In this document: piece after piece, positions 33,659-46,347 of the stretch
How the letters are laid out: each line of letters opens with the position of its first letter
Numbering within the stretch: the stretch's first letter is position 1
DNA from: Adiantum capillus-veneris
Lineage: Eukaryota; Streptophyta; Polypodiopsida; Polypodiales; Pteridaceae
Length of the DNA: 64,000 bases
Direction of reading: 5' to 3'
Assembly (NCBI GenBank): GCA_014529385.2
Contig: CM043966.1
Location: 87,696,087 to 87,760,086, forward strand
Notes under the pieces: generated by a model
The model's input: only the letters and a program-made list of their open reading frames with translations
Database searches by the model: none
What the model was told of the DNA's origin: nothing
Made by a program: the position numbers and the translations under genes

Positions 33659-33905
33659 CTAGCATGGGGCATACAATTGCGCTTGCAATACCCTTAAAAG
33701 GAACCTTTAGAGGGCCTCTGGGGGAGCCCTCTTATGAAGCGTGACTCAAATCATTCATTTGAAGTGTGAATTCCATCCTCCCCTAGCATGGGGCACACAA
33801 TTGAGCTTGCAGTACCCTTAAAAGGAACCTTTAGAGGGCCTATTGGGGAGCCCTCTTATGAAGGGTGACTCAAATCATTCATTTGAAGTGTGAATTCCAT
33901 CCTCC
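33659..33905. repeat. tandem duplication, unit 124 bp
   Basis: CTAGCATGGGGCA at 33659 recurs at 33783; both copies share CCTTAAAAGGAACCTTTAGAG, GGGGAGCCCTCTTATGAAG and AATCATTCATTTGAAGTGTG. A few differences show it is not brand new. Confidence 0.93.
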
Positions 33906-34031
33906 CTTGCATTTCACAACATTTAAGGTAAACTAGTGTGTGACCTGCACATTGCTGCGGCTAATGCTATAAAAAAACCTAGCTTTAGTGTAATTCCACC
34001 TACAAATATGTATATCTGTATGTATGTATAT

Positions 34032-35045
<1,014 letters not shown>

Positions 35046-35138
35046 ATACACGAGTCGTTTCTCAAGTGTCACCACTTTATTTAGTTTGAAAGAAACTTGG
35101 TTTTTTTCAAAAAAAAAACCCCTCCTTGCTCTTCACTT

Positions 35139-35654
35139 TTACATGTCTAGTAGACCATCCATGACATGATCACACAAACAGCTGTCACAGTAGAAACAGG
35201 TGTTTGGACGTTCTGACAAAGGTAGGATTCGAGTAGATGAGAGTACACCATACTCCAAGGTTCGTGGTGTGATATTGAAATACCCTCTGAGGGGCTGGCC
35301 ATAACTGCGATACAAAATAATCTTTCGAAATGGAAGAAACTGCGCTAGCAGATATAATCGTTCTGAAAAACCTCGCTTCATTGAGTATTCTACATAATAG
35401 TATCGAGGTCCTATACCCATTGCTTCAGTTACCATCGCCAGACGAATGTTATTCCTAAAATGCTCTCTACCCCAAAGTGTCACCCTGGTCACTCGGTTCT
35501 GATATGTCCACCACTTCGTCTGAGTCACAGATGTGCCTAACTGCGGAAATAAAATCCGTTCATAACGGAGGAGTGTGGCTTGCTTAGTAGACTCACTTGA
35601 CTGCTGAAGATGTGCAATAGATATTGCTAAAACCTGTTCCCCAGTATGAGCCAT
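35139..35654 (-). CDS. hypothetical single-exon gene, 171 aa, with TATA box
   Basis: Minus-strand ATG at 35654 (MAHTGEQVLAISIAHL), stop at 35139. The frame is open upstream to about 35729 but without ATG. The product has mixed composition with aromatic-rich stretches (TKWWTYQNRVTRVTLWGREH, GIGPRYYYVEYSMKRGF) and a C-terminal Cys cluster (CFYCDSCLCDH). I do not recognise a family and see no signal peptide or clear membrane segment. The TATA box at 35767-35775 would give a 5' UTR of about 80 nt. It could equally be a fragment of a mobile element, but there are no LTR or inverted-repeat edges. Confidence 0.4.
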   Translation of the reverse strand: MAHTGEQVLAISIAHLQQSSESTKQATLLRYERILFPQLGTSVTQTKWWTYQNRVTRVTLWGREHFRNNIRLAMVTEAMGIGPRYYYVEYSMKRGFSERLYLLAQFLPFRKIILYRSYGQPLRGYFNITPRTLEYGVLSSTRILPLSERPNTCFYCDSCLCDHVMDGLLDM

Positions 35655-35766
35655 AACAGATAAATATGTAGAATACACCTGATGACAATGGTAGATGTTT
35701 ACTTTTAACTCGCAATCAACTACTCTCAACAGTTGCTATACACTGGTTTGTTAAAGAGATGCTCGT

Positions 35767-35775
35767 CTTATATAG
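35767..35775 (-). promoter_or_regulatory. TATA box of the 171-aa ORF
   Basis: CTATATAAG on the minus strand, about 110 bp upstream of the ATG at 35654. It is a good match to the plant TATA consensus (TATAWAW). Confidence 0.4.
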
Positions 35776-36380
35776 ACTGATTGATGACTGAACCCAATGG
35801 TTGTGTTTAACAAGAAAAAAAGCACTTTACTTTGTAGGCCTCGTCTAGTTTTGCTTTAGCTTCTGTCTCTAAAACTGTCCTAGTGTACGAAGCTTTTACC
35901 TTAGACTTGGAAGGGATAAGATGTTATGGATTACTGGCGGTTTGTATCCAACCAAGATTGAGAGCACTAGCTCGTATAAAGACCGTATATCGGTTTTTAA
36001 AAAAATGGGCTTACATACACTTGCTATCTATTGACACTTGCAAGTTAACACATAAATTGATTTGATAATTTGTTGTAGTGTGTTACTGTGAATGTGGGAC
36101 CGCCTTTTTCATAAAGGGAAAACACTCCTTGTATTACTCTCAACGTATGAGGTTTTCGTATTCTCTGCAGTACCCGATTGTGTGTATCGCGCACTGGCGT
36201 TCTGCCGCTTGTAAGGAATTCCCTTGCTTTGCTGAGCTGAGACATTTCGTGAGCTCTCTTCTGGCTTCTCATTCCCAGATCTTATGCTAAGTATGATCCC
36301 GGAGTGAATGGACTTGAAGGCCGGCCTCGATGGGGAAGCGTGTAGTATTCATACCCGTCTGTAGTGTGACATAAGCTCGC

Positions 36381-36388
36381 CTATAAAT
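36381..36388 (+). promoter_or_regulatory. TATA box of a possible plus-strand gene
   Basis: CTATAAATGG starts at 36381. The predicted transcription start (about 36415) leads to the ATG at 36479. Together with the minus-strand TATA at 35767 it would bound a shared 600-bp divergent promoter. Confidence 0.35.
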
Positions 36389-36478
36389 GGATCATCAGGT
36401 GAGCGCCTATTCTCACTTAGCACTGTGATTTGTGACCTTTGTGTTGCTTTCAATTATGCGTTGCTGTGTGACTTCATC

Positions 36479-37423
36479 ATGCCGAAAAAAAGTGATAAAG
36501 CTATCATGGAGGCTTCTGCTTCAAACTTACAGGTTATATTTCTATTGGTTTCTAAAATTAAAAAAAAGAGGAGATATTGGTAATCGGATTCTGACTGTTT
36601 GCTTAACGGGAAGTCATGCTTCAAATTTATGAATGATATTTTAGTGAACATTGGTAAAATATAACTGCTCTTGGATCTGGTGCTTGAGGAAGTGTTTGGA
36701 CTGGGTACTGGGTGAATTTTGGAAATTATGGCTGGGGCATTTGGCTACCGGATGATTATGACTCTAGAAGTTTACTATAGGGCAACCGAATGGGTTGGAA
36801 TGTGATGAGGATGTTGATGGGATACATATCATTGAATGGTTGTTGATTTGAGAGCATTTTAAACTAAGAAATTTTTAAAGCTTGAAAATGTCTGCTGACA
36901 TGGATTTTTTACCAGGGTTGTTGCTTACTAAGGTATAATTTGCAGGTTATATCTCTGTTGATTTCTAATTTTTAAAAAAAGGGGGATACTGTTAATCGGA
37001 TGCTGCCTGTTTGCTTGATGGGAATTAATGCTTCAAAATTATGATTGAGATATCAGTTAACATTGGTAAATTTTAACTGCTCTTTCAACTTGATCTGGTG
37101 CTTGAGGAATTGTTCGGACTGGTTACTGGATGGAATTTTTGAAACTGTGGCTGGGGCATAGTGTTACCGGATGACTGTGACTCGAGCAGTTTACTGTATG
37201 GCAGCCTAGTGGGATGTAATGGGATGAAGATATTGATGTTATGCATTAAATGGTTGTTGATTTGAAGCATTTAAAACTTGAAAATGTCTGCTGACGTTAC
37301 TTTTTTCCGGGGTTGTTGCTTACTAGTTGTAATCTGGAGGCCAAAATGAAACTTTTTAGGAATTGTTGTAACTCATTATTTGTATTACTCTGACTGGCTG
37401 AGGATGCCGATTTCTTGAAGAAG
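36479..37423 (+). CDS. start of a possible intron-rich gene (exons 36479-36532 and 37403-37423)
   Basis: ATG at 36479 gives an 18-codon exon MPKKSDKAIMEASASNLQ ending at CAG|GTTATA. A second candidate exon, 37403-37423, has acceptor GGCTGAG and a consensus donor AAG|GTAAGT and adds DADFLKK in the same phase. Sequence from 36533 to about 39000 is T- and GT-rich without ORFs, like intron. Later exons were not found, so the gene may be a fragment or non-coding. Rests on TATA, ATG and splice-site agreement only. Confidence 0.25.
36530..37345. repeat. tandem duplication, unit about 413 bp, in intron-like DNA
   Basis: The sequence from CAGGTTATATTTCTATTGG (36530) recurs from CAGGTTATATCTCTGTTG (36943). 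Shared order: GGTAATCGGATTCTG/GTTAATCGGATGCTG, GCTTGAGGAA, GGCTGGGGCAT, TTACCGGATGA, GAAAATGTCTGCTGAC. Divergence is perhaps 15 to 20 percent, so it is old. Confidence 0.92.
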
Positions 37424-38193
37424 GTAAGTGTGAATCAGATTACTGCAGGGATTTGAATCGGGCTGATGGTTTTATAAAAATAAATATAAAGTATGTATTG
37501 CTCAAAACTGGGTGCAGAGATTGTCGGATTCCTTGATAAAGTTGTAAAACTAGAGGTTCGGTTTACGATGGGTACATTTACTAACCGCAGGCTGACTGTG
37601 TCCTTGGTGCTTATACCTAATGTCGTGAAAAGTCTAAAGAGACTCTGGCTGAATTGATAATGTTGTTCCGAGTTGTTGCCTAATTTGATGAGGCTCGGAA
37701 AGCTGGAAATGACTTCGCATACCCTAATTTGTTGGAAATTTGGTTATGTTTCTTCTCCCTCGTTTGTTTTTACCATAATACTTCACAAGATGGTTAATGT
37801 AAAGGAAGGTCTGCTTGGCGAATCTCTGATTCAGCTTATCAAATGATTGCTTCTAGCTGGGACTGTTTTTTTCCTTGAGTAAAACAAATAAACTTGACAG
37901 CGTCTGACTCGCTTCGTAGATGATATCTCGTATTTATGTGAACTTTACTTGGCCTACTGGTATGCAATATGTTCTTGGCTTGATACGTTTACTTCGATTA
38001 TATTTCGGAAATTGTCTAGACTTGCTCTATTGACTGGGCTATCTAAAAAACTATTGTATGATGTCTGGTTTTATTACAAACTTTGACAAAAGGCTGTCAG
38101 TCATTGCATAATGACAGTGGCTGTTTTTTATAAAATTTTGGATTATAGCTTGAAAAGGCTTAGATCTGAAAAGTAGTTAAATATCTCTGGTTT

Positions 38194-38198
<5 letters not shown>

Positions 38199-38233
<35 letters not shown>
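38199..38233. repeat. (TA)n microsatellite
   Basis: About 17 TA units. Confidence 0.95.
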
Positions 38234-38234
<1 letters not shown>

Positions 38235-39695
38235 TTGGAAATGTTTTTGGATTAAGATCTGGTCCGAAAGTGAAATTCTTTTTAGACTTCTCATTTCGAA
38301 TTAGGTGCTGTCCATAACTGAAATCTGGCCTTTAATGGCATTTAGTTTGTAGTTCTCTCTTGTCTGATTAAGAAGGTAGTTCGTGTCTGGCTTGGATAAT
38401 CTGCCTATAAAAACCTACTAAGGTTTGGGAAATTTTTTAAGTTTCGAGAATCCTAAAATTAAACAGCTACACTATGATGAATTCACTTTCCGTATTGGAT
38501 TGGCAATAATCCATGGATCTTTCTTATTTTAAACAAGATACTAGATAAGAACTGTGTGAAATTTTAAAAGTGACATGGATAACAATTGGGATGCCTAGCA
38601 TCACCTGCGTACAGTCATGTGCTAACGAATTGTTTTCTTGTGGCTATGGGTGCAAGTGAGGGCTACCTTCTTTTAAAGCATTCGGTTCTAAGTTATTGAT
38701 GACTATGGATGTTCGCTTAACTTGAAGCTACATTACTCCGAAGTTGGGGACGGCTTCACCCCATGATTTACATTGATATCTTTACTGCCTTGTACAAAAT
38801 TTATTTTCAACTGCAAATAGATTATTGTACAATTCCACTGTATTGTCCTAGAATTAGTGGTCTGTGAACTGTAGTGTTCGTTTGCGTATATATACGTTTA
38901 TATATTTAGAACTGCTACACACACACACACGGTGATGGTGGCCTATCTACCATCCCAAAAGGTGATTCCTCTGAGCGGATGTGCTCCTTCCAAAATTTAA
39001 AGCTTCATTATATATAGTATAGATTTAGAAGGGTTGCTTAGAGATATTTGAAAACCGTACCCTTCTTTTCAAGAGAAGAACTTTTTACACCCTTCTCTGA
39101 AAGATAAACTCAATATTGGTCTATCATACATCACATGATCCCAAAACGAAAATGACATACTTGAGAGTCAAGAAGTAGTGAGGTCCTCTTAAAATCCCAA
39201 ATAACGAGGAAGAGTCTACTCTGCCCAAAATTATCAATGACACACTACCAAAGGTTGTAGAGGGCAATGTTATGGAAAGGATCTCTCTCATATTAGGAGG
39301 GGCTCTAGAATCCTTTAGAGAAGAAGGTAAGCTTTGACTGCAAAAATAAGAATTCAACCAGCTAATATGCTTACTCTTTTGTTATTTTACATAATTGGTG
39401 ACGAGTTTATATAAAAACTTGCCTATATAAGTTGTATGGAACTTGGTCATGGGGTGTAATGGCCCTAGCCCCATTTCACAAAAGCTATCATTTAAGGATG
39501 ATGGGGGGAAGGGTTTTGTTTTAAAAAATCGCCTTCACATAGGCCTTCCAAAATAGAGGGCCATCTAAATTGGAAAGCCCTCTATTCAAAAGTAGAGCAA
39601 TCCCATATGTCAACCTATAGCAAGTTGGTGGGTGGGCCAATTGTTCAAATTCTCGTTAGGAAAAAAGTAAACTTGTGATTGTAGGTGGAAAGGTA
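38234..39695. other. no gene recognised
   Basis: AT-rich, intron- or intergenic-like. A short AC run lies near 38918. No coding signal beyond a 77-codon minus-strand ORF at 39124-39357 without motif. Confidence 0.35.
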
Positions 39696-40352
39696 TGTAA
39701 TGAAAATGGCCTGTGAACTTTGAGAATATTGGAATTAAGAGAAGTAGATTGAGCACTTTTATGAGACTACTTTGAGAACATAGAGGGTGAACTTAATTAG
39801 CGGTAGCAACATAACCATTACACTTAATTAACTTTACATGAACAATACTTTTGCAAGAGAGAGAGAGAATTAGAGAACATGACAACAATTGAGGACCGTA
39901 TTTATGTGAAGTCCGTTAGATTCTCCCATCAAGAGAGACTTGGTACAATACAATATTTGTGTTCCTTGTGACCTAGGTGATGCAATGAATATGGAAAGCT
40001 TTATGCATCACAAGCATAACATAATCTTTGTACAAGCATTAACCATCCCCGGCCTCAGTCCCAAGGCCTCAAACACCTTCAAAGGTGGAGAGAGCTAGCG
40101 GGAAATGAGGGTAGGAAAGAGGAAGAAGAAACATTCATAGGAGAAAGCAATAGTTCCTCACTTATCATCACTCTTCTTGCTTAGCATCACATAATAGTAT
40201 AGCAATGATGATGAAGAAGATGGAAAGCTTAAGCATTGAAGCATGGATCTTGGTTGGATTTGCATTCCATATCCAAGAGTGTTGGTGTAGGCTCTCAACT
40301 TCTCAACAAGCTTGAAGAAGGAGATGCAGCTCTTTCACTTTGCACTTCACAC

Positions 40353-40432
<80 letters not shown>

Positions 40433-41223
40433 GGGGGGGAGAGAGTATATCCCCCAAGCTAGCCCCCTTCTTGCTTTGGTCGACACCCTCTTCTTGCTCA
40501 TGGTGGAGGCTCATTGAACCCCTTCAAGCCTGGCCAATCACATGCAGAGTGCATATCAAGCAAGCATGTTAGCCTTGGGACAAGTGTCCCCCTTTCCCTT
40601 TGAGAGAGAGGACTTGATAAATGCATACACAATTAATTAAACTATCTAAATTATCATTGGATCCCTTGAGAGGCCAACCAATAGGCTCTAGGCACACCAT
40701 GATGGAAACACGAAGAGGAAGTTGACAAGTGTCCTTGTTACTTCTTTAGACAATGCCTGACTTGTGTGAGGGTGTGTGTTCTCTCTCTAGATCCTACAAT
40801 GAGGGCTCGCCTCCCCTTGAGTAGGGATCATGTTGACTTTTGGGAACACCTTGAGCCCTTCAAGATTGGGGAAGGTTCTCACCTCAAGCACGTCAAGCAC
40901 CTCGAGCACCTTAGTCAACAAGCATGACAAGCACCTCAAGCTTGGGCCGGGTGCCCACCTCAAGTACAACCCTATCTTGCTTAAGGTTAAAGTACTTTTA
41001 ACACTAAACTTTGGAGGTCTTTAATGGATCTAACCCTAAGGTCTTTTAGCTCCATTAGATAGCCTTGCTCTTTGACATACCCTCTCTCATTTGGACCCTT
41101 TTAACCTTGGCCCCATGTTGAGATAGATACATAAGCCCTTGTTCCTGTTTATTCTCTTATATTAAATGATCAGTTTAATATGAGAAAATCATTTGGGTTG
41201 GTTATATATTAGATTTTATGACA
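39696..41223 (-). mobile_element. 3' LTR C of a minus-strand chromovirus (1,528 bp)
   Basis: On the minus strand it begins TGTCATAAAATCTAATATAT at 41223 and ends near TGTAATGAAAATGG in plus reading (39696). Homologous along its length to LTR B in opposite orientation: AAATGATTTTCTCAT, TTGGTTGGATTTGCAT, GGTGTAGGC, CACCTTCAAAG..GGAGAGAGCTAGCGGG. It contains a GA microsatellite and is clearly more diverged than LTRs A and B are from each other at their 3' ends. Confidence 0.85.
40356..40428. repeat. (GA)n microsatellite in LTR C
   Basis: About 36 GA units, followed by a G9 run. LTR B has no such array at the matching place. Confidence 0.97.
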
Positions 41224-41240
41224 TTACCTCTCTCTTGAAA
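41224..41240 (-). other. polypurine tract next to LTR C
   Basis: On the minus strand GATTTCAAGAGAGAGGTAA abuts the LTR start TGTCATAA. This is where plus-strand DNA synthesis would be primed and confirms that LTR C is the 3' LTR. Confidence 0.6.
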
Positions 41241-41581
41241 TCATAGTCGTCCTCGATTATGAGGTAGAAGAGTTAAAGTCTTAGTTATTAGTCTATGTTT
41301 CTTAGCGGGTAGAGGATCCCTTTTTATCCTATGACATCATTCCAAGATAGACGACTAATCCATTTGGTGCTTGGGAGACGTAGTTGCCGCACGCATGTCT
41401 ACTCTTTAGTCCATTTCATTCTCCCAAAGTAGAGTCACAAATTCTACTTGGTGTTTGAGACACAGCGTCATCACAAACATGATTCTAAGCATGCATACTA
41501 TTTAAATTTGTGCACAATAAAAAGAGAATTAGTCTTATAAGACAAAGAAATTGGTCGTTTAAAAGAAACACGTACATTTGC
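41241..41581. other. 3' untranslated region of the chromovirus relic
   Basis: No ORF. Lies between the integrase stop (41582) and the polypurine tract. Confidence 0.5.
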
Positions 41582-42004
41582 TTACTCTAATGTAGCATTG
41601 TAACTATTGACAATGTTCATGATATCCTTAAGCTGTATTCCTTGCATCCATCTAACATCTTCAAAAGGATAATTTTTGAACTTAATAAGATACCATCCGA
41701 TAATCTTACCATGTTTTAGTACCTTGTCTTCATGCTGAAGGATAGTTTCAAATTGTAGCACCTCTTCTTGGTCTTTGATTTCTAGAGGGCCTTCAATAAT
41801 TGGTTCTCTTGGTGTCTCTCCTTTGTAGGGCTTAAGTAGGCTCACATGAAAAGCATTGTGTATGAGCCAATGGTTGGGAAACTTGAGTTGATAAGCCATG
41901 TCATTGATTGGCTTCAAGATTTGAAAAGGACCGTAGTATCTTTTTGCTAGTTTAGCATAATACTTTTGATGGCCCGTAGGATTTTTTCCCGTCATTTGCC
42001 TCAA
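41582..42004 (-). pseudogene. integrase C-terminus with chromodomain
   Basis: KLAKRYYGPFQILKPINDMA is the GPY/F module; NAFHVSLLKPYKG is the usual link. The C-terminal ILQHEDKVLKHG, then GWYLIKFKNYPFEDVRWMQG, has the chromodomain pattern (Y-L-[IV]-K-[WF]-K-x-Y-x-x-x-x-x-x-W). The second aromatic-cage position is Phe instead of Trp and the Glu usually after the last Trp is missing. A chromodomain at this place marks the chromovirus branch of Ty3/gypsy, where it is thought to guide integration to chromatin. Confidence 0.85.
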
Positions 42005-42919
42005 TCAAGCCTTGGGAAACTTAAGTAAGACCCAATCATTTTCTTTGAATGTTACGGCCCTTTTGTGCTTATCAGTAGCAACAGCCTTTTACCTTTGTTG
42101 AGAGATGGATATAGCCTCCTTAATCTTTTGAAAAGATTCTTGTAGGTCTCTATACTCATCAACAACGAAGATCTTACCATGTACTTTAAGTAGCAAGGTA
42201 CTTTTAGGTCATCCCTCTATGATCTCAAAAGGTGCCTTTCCCGTAGTAGTATGGACAATATTATTGTACACATACTTTACAAGGGGTGAATAATTTTCCC
42301 ATTGTGAGCGTCAATCTACTTCTGTAACATAAGTCTTCAGTAAATCGAAAATCGTAAGATTATCTATCTCACTTTGGCCATCCGTTTGTGGGTGATAGGC
42401 CAAAGAGAAACTCAATCTTGTACCTACATTTTCAAAGAGACCTTTCCAAAAATTAGTAGTCATTCTGAAATCTCTATCTGACACGATGGATGTTGGCAAT
42501 CCATGGTGTTTGAAAATCTGAGATATGAAGAGAGTTGCCATTTGGTGTGCCTTAATAGTATTTTTGACAGGAATAAAGTGTGATTGCTTGCTAAACCTGT
42601 CAACTATTGTCCATATCCTGTATTCCCATGGATAGACTTGGGTAATCCAAAGATAAAATCCATGGATATACTCTCCCATAATGAATTATGGATTGTCAAT
42701 GGCTGGAGTAATCCACGTTGCTTCCCTATATCATACTTGTCTTTTATAATACCACACATTTTGAAGTATACTCTTGTATGTCTACATTCATGGTAGGCCA
42801 ATAGAAATACGTCTCTACTCCTCAAAGAGTAGGTTGAATGCCTCTATGCCCCACAAGAGCATGGAATTCATACATAACTTTCTTAAGAAGGGAGTGGGTA
42901 ACACATAGACTATTTCCAT
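42005..42919 (-). pseudogene. chromovirus integrase core, frameshifted and truncated
   Basis: The minus strand shows [13 protein letters not shown] (first Asp, about 42640), [29 protein letters not shown] (second Asp) and AYHPQTDGQSEIDN (Glu), so all three catalytic residues remain. A frameshift near 42610 separates the first block from the rest. Upstream, finger, RNase H and RT are missing: LTR B begins at 42920. Confidence 0.88.
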
Positions 42920-43290
42920 TGTCATAATAACTAATATCTAATTCTCCTAAATGATTTTTTCATGTTAAAGTGATCATTTAATATGGGGAAGTACCAGAGG
43001 AGAAAAAACTAGATTATTGGTAAGGCTAGCAAACTGGTCACAATAGAGATCCAAAGGAGGGAAAATAGGGATCCAAAGAGGGACCATCTGCAGAAGAGTA
43101 ATGTGCAAGCAATGGGCTTCAAAGACCTAAGGTTCAGCCCATTAAGACTTCCAAAATGCTAAGGTTCCAAATTCCAAATGGTCAAGCTTAAGGAAATTGG
43201 ATGCTTTGTAATTATACACAAAGTCTTCCTAGATCCCTACAAGGGAGGGGGCAAGTCCTAAAGGTAGGGGAAGAGAGAGAAAGAGGTGAG

Positions 43291-43364
<74 letters not shown>

Positions 43365-44563
43365 GGCTCCCCTTTACACAAAGGGCATAGTGGACACATG
43401 TCAGGTTCCTAGCTCAGTTGCCCCCAAATTGTATTCGAATCCTATTGGATGACCATAAAGGTGGACCAATGAGAATTAGGCTAGAGTAAATTTAGTCTAA
43501 TTAATTTAAAAACACTTTATAAAAAGAACCAATGGATATTAAGTCTCTTGGATGATTATTGAACAGCCTGCCAAGGGGTCCAATAGGGATTAAGCAGCCC
43601 AATGGCTTGCTTAATTCCTATTGGCCATAGAAGTGGAATAGGTCCAATGAGGATTTAAATGAATTAAGTTATTTACCTAAGCTCTCTCTAAAGGGGAAAG
43701 ACGGACACCTGTCATAAGGCTCTTCATTTGACCACTTAATTCCTATTGGCTAAGCTTGGAAAGGTCCAATGGAAAGCCAACAAGAGGAATTAGCAAGAGG
43801 GGTCAACCAAGATGAGAGAGGGGGCTGATTTGTGAAGGCATTATTCCACACACACTCACACTAGCTCATGTGTGAAGCAAAGAAGACTCTCTCTCCTTCT
43901 CAAGCTTTAATGGAAAGCTCATCATCTACTCTAAGCTTGTGAGAAGGGAGGCCTACACCAACAACTCTTGGCTTTGTGATGCAAATCCAACCAAGAGCCA
44001 AGCTTCAATGCATGCTCATCTCCTCTACCATGCTAATTACTAAGCTATGCTAAGATTTTATGAGTAATTATGTGAGGAGATATACTTCTTTCTTATAAGA
44101 ATACTCCTTCTTGCTCTCAATCTACTCTCATACCCCGCTAGCTCTCACCATCTTTGAAGGTGTGTGAGGTCTTGGGTTTGAGACCCACGAGGAATTGATG
44201 TTGTGTTTTAAAGTGTTTGCTTAGTGCTTGAAACTTCCATCTTCATTTCACTAGCTAGTTATTGAAGGAACACAAAGAATTGTATTGTAAAATATCTCCC
44301 TTGATGGGGGAAACCTATAACACAAAGCCTTTTGTAGGAGGGACCGGCTCCATGTAAATTGGGTCCTCAACTGTTGTCAATAGCGTAATTTCTCTCTCTT
44401 TTGAAGTATTGTTCATGCATATCTAACTAGGTGTTATGCTTTTTGTTGCTCTCTCCATCCAAGCACTCTTGCTTTACTCATTAGGAATCTATTCTAATGA
44501 AATGATCACTATGTTTCTGCTATTTTCTGCTACACACAAATTACTAGGCCATTAAATGTTACA
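42920..44563 (+). mobile_element. 5' LTR B of a plus-strand element, same family as LTR C (1,644 bp)
   Basis: Starts TGTCATAATAACTAATATC and ends ATTAAATGTTACA, directly followed by a primer-binding site, so it is a 5' LTR in plus orientation. Homologous to LTR C (opposite strand) and LTR fragment A. It contains a (CA)n array at 43294-43362. The internal region after 44577 has no gag or pol within reach, so the element is truncated. Confidence 0.88.
43294..43362. repeat. (CA)n microsatellite in LTR B
   Basis: About 34 CA units. Confidence 0.97.
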
Positions 44564-44564
44564 T

Positions 44565-44576
44565 TGGTATCAGAGC
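44565..44576 (+). other. primer-binding site, initiator Met tRNA type
   Basis: TGGTATCAGAGC begins one nt after the LTR end. It is the standard complement of the 3' end of plant initiator tRNA-Met used by many LTR elements. Confidence 0.9.
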
Positions 44577-46347
44577 ACAAGGTTTCTCTTTTATTGCTCA
44601 AGAAGGGAGGTCCTCAAGCTATTCTGGTAAAAAAGGAAATAATCGTGGTTATTAACTTTTTCATCAAATTGTACACGTTTTGTTGCAAGTTGGTTCTAGT
44701 TATGATATAGAGTCTGTGTATAAGATATGGGATGATTTGGATCAAAAAATATTACTATTAACTCAAAATTTGGACAGAAGAGCCTTTAATGCGTTTTCTG
44801 GACAAAATCATAGATTTTCTTGATCTTTTGGGCTCGTACTTGACATGTGGCATGTAATAGATGCGTACAAGTGACAGTTGAAGTGAAAAGATAAATTTAA
44901 AGCCAAATGTACACAAAAGTAAATAATCTCAATTATTTACAACAATCACTTTTTTTTTGCATGAAATGATAATTTGATGACCTAAACATCTTTAATACAT
45001 CTAAAACAAGTTCTAAAATGAATTTTGTAAAGTTTGGTCTTGTCAGCATCACTTTGTGCTCTTGTCGACTTTGAAATCACCGATTTTTGTGACTACTTGG
45101 TTGGCATGTAGAGTTGGTCGGTCACTTTTGAAGCCATGGACTTGTTCGTTACATAGTCCTGATGCTGCTGATCCAGTTTGGGCTCATTCGGAGTCAGTTT
45201 GACTTCATATGTCAAATTTGACAGTTTGTAGCCTTCGAGCTATTTCCTATTGGCTGAGAGCTTGCCCTAATTGTTTTCTTGAAACCATCTAGGTACACTG
45301 TGTATAGACCTTGTCTATAAGCTGCCCGTGGAGTCAGAATCCAATTCTGGGATATGGCAAAAACCTAGATTATTTACTTGGGACCCCCTCGACCCCTGCC
45401 AAATGAAAGTGTTCTAATTTGTAGGGTCATGCTACAGTTCAAGTTTCGTCCAATTTGGTTGAGTTGACAGGCCGTTATGGTCAATTTTGTGTTGTAGGAG
45501 TTCGTGCGTAGCTGGGATTCTAGGGTTTTTTTGTGAGCATAGACTTGCTACCCGATCGTACAAAAATTCTCTTTGATAAGTTTAGAACTTACCCCTCATG
45601 TCTCGTGTGAGATAGTGCTAAAATGGGCGCCTGTGGACTCCGGAAATCGCGCACGAAGAAGGTAGAAAGCTCTCTCCTCCAAGAGTGACTAGTGGAAATG
45701 AGGTGATTTTAGGCTACCTTGGATATCTATACTCGGACTTCCCAAACTAGTTTTTCCCAGATTCCCTTGTTAGTCCTACTAAGCCGTAATATCTACGTTA
45801 AACTCAAAAATTTCTTCAATCGAATCCCGTTAGCTCATTCTGCAAGAATTTTCAAAAGCAAGCCTTGGCAGCTTAATTTAGGCTTCTCGCTCTCATTTGT
45901 TGTTTTGATTGAAATTTTTTGTGCCTGTTTGCCTTGTTCTTATGATCATTAGTGTATCTTCAGTTTCTCCATTTGAGCTCATTTGCTATTTATTATTAAT
46001 TTTTGACTTGTTTACTGAAAAATCAAAGAAAATAATAAAATGCACTAAGAAAGTAGAGTGAAAAATCAATAATTAAGAAAATCCATTGGAGAACAATATT
46101 TTACTGCTTTTTGGTGGATTTCTCCATATTTAGGCTCCAATATCAAGAAAAATGATGAAAATAAGCAAAAAAGGCTAATTTCTTATGTATTTTTTGATAG
46201 TATATAAACTATTTACACTCATCGGGAAGATGTTATCAGTTATAGTTTGTGTGATCTTTGCCTGATTGTACAGTCAGGATGCTTTGGCATGCTAATTGCG
46301 TGGGCTATCGATATCAATGATGATGGTTCTTGAGCTTTAACTCGCCA
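44577..46347. other. untranslated retroelement DNA of mixed origin
   Basis: No convincing ORF. A palindrome at 44919-44940 (GTAAATAATCTCAATTATTTAC, 18 of 22 bases paired) with ACAAC..TTTTTTTGCA beside it, and AGTTTCGTCCAATTTGGTTGAG near 45445, resemble the repeat array at 62.5-63.5 kb in the same orientation. The left part should be the leader of the LTR B element. The right part may be the 3' end of element I; the border is not visible. A TATATAAACT sequence is near 46202. Confidence 0.4.

Noticed and set aside
40787-41024. ORFs encoding Ser/Thr or Leu/Val/Glu runs at 40.8-41.0 kb
   Set aside because: Due to short CTCAAGCAC repeats inside LTR C.
44880-46347. Assignment of this stretch as the 3' LTR of element I paired with 62.2-63.5 kb
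   Set aside because: Only one palindrome unit and scattered phrases match, and part of the stretch must be the leader of the LTR B element; without an alignment the LTR claim is not justified.
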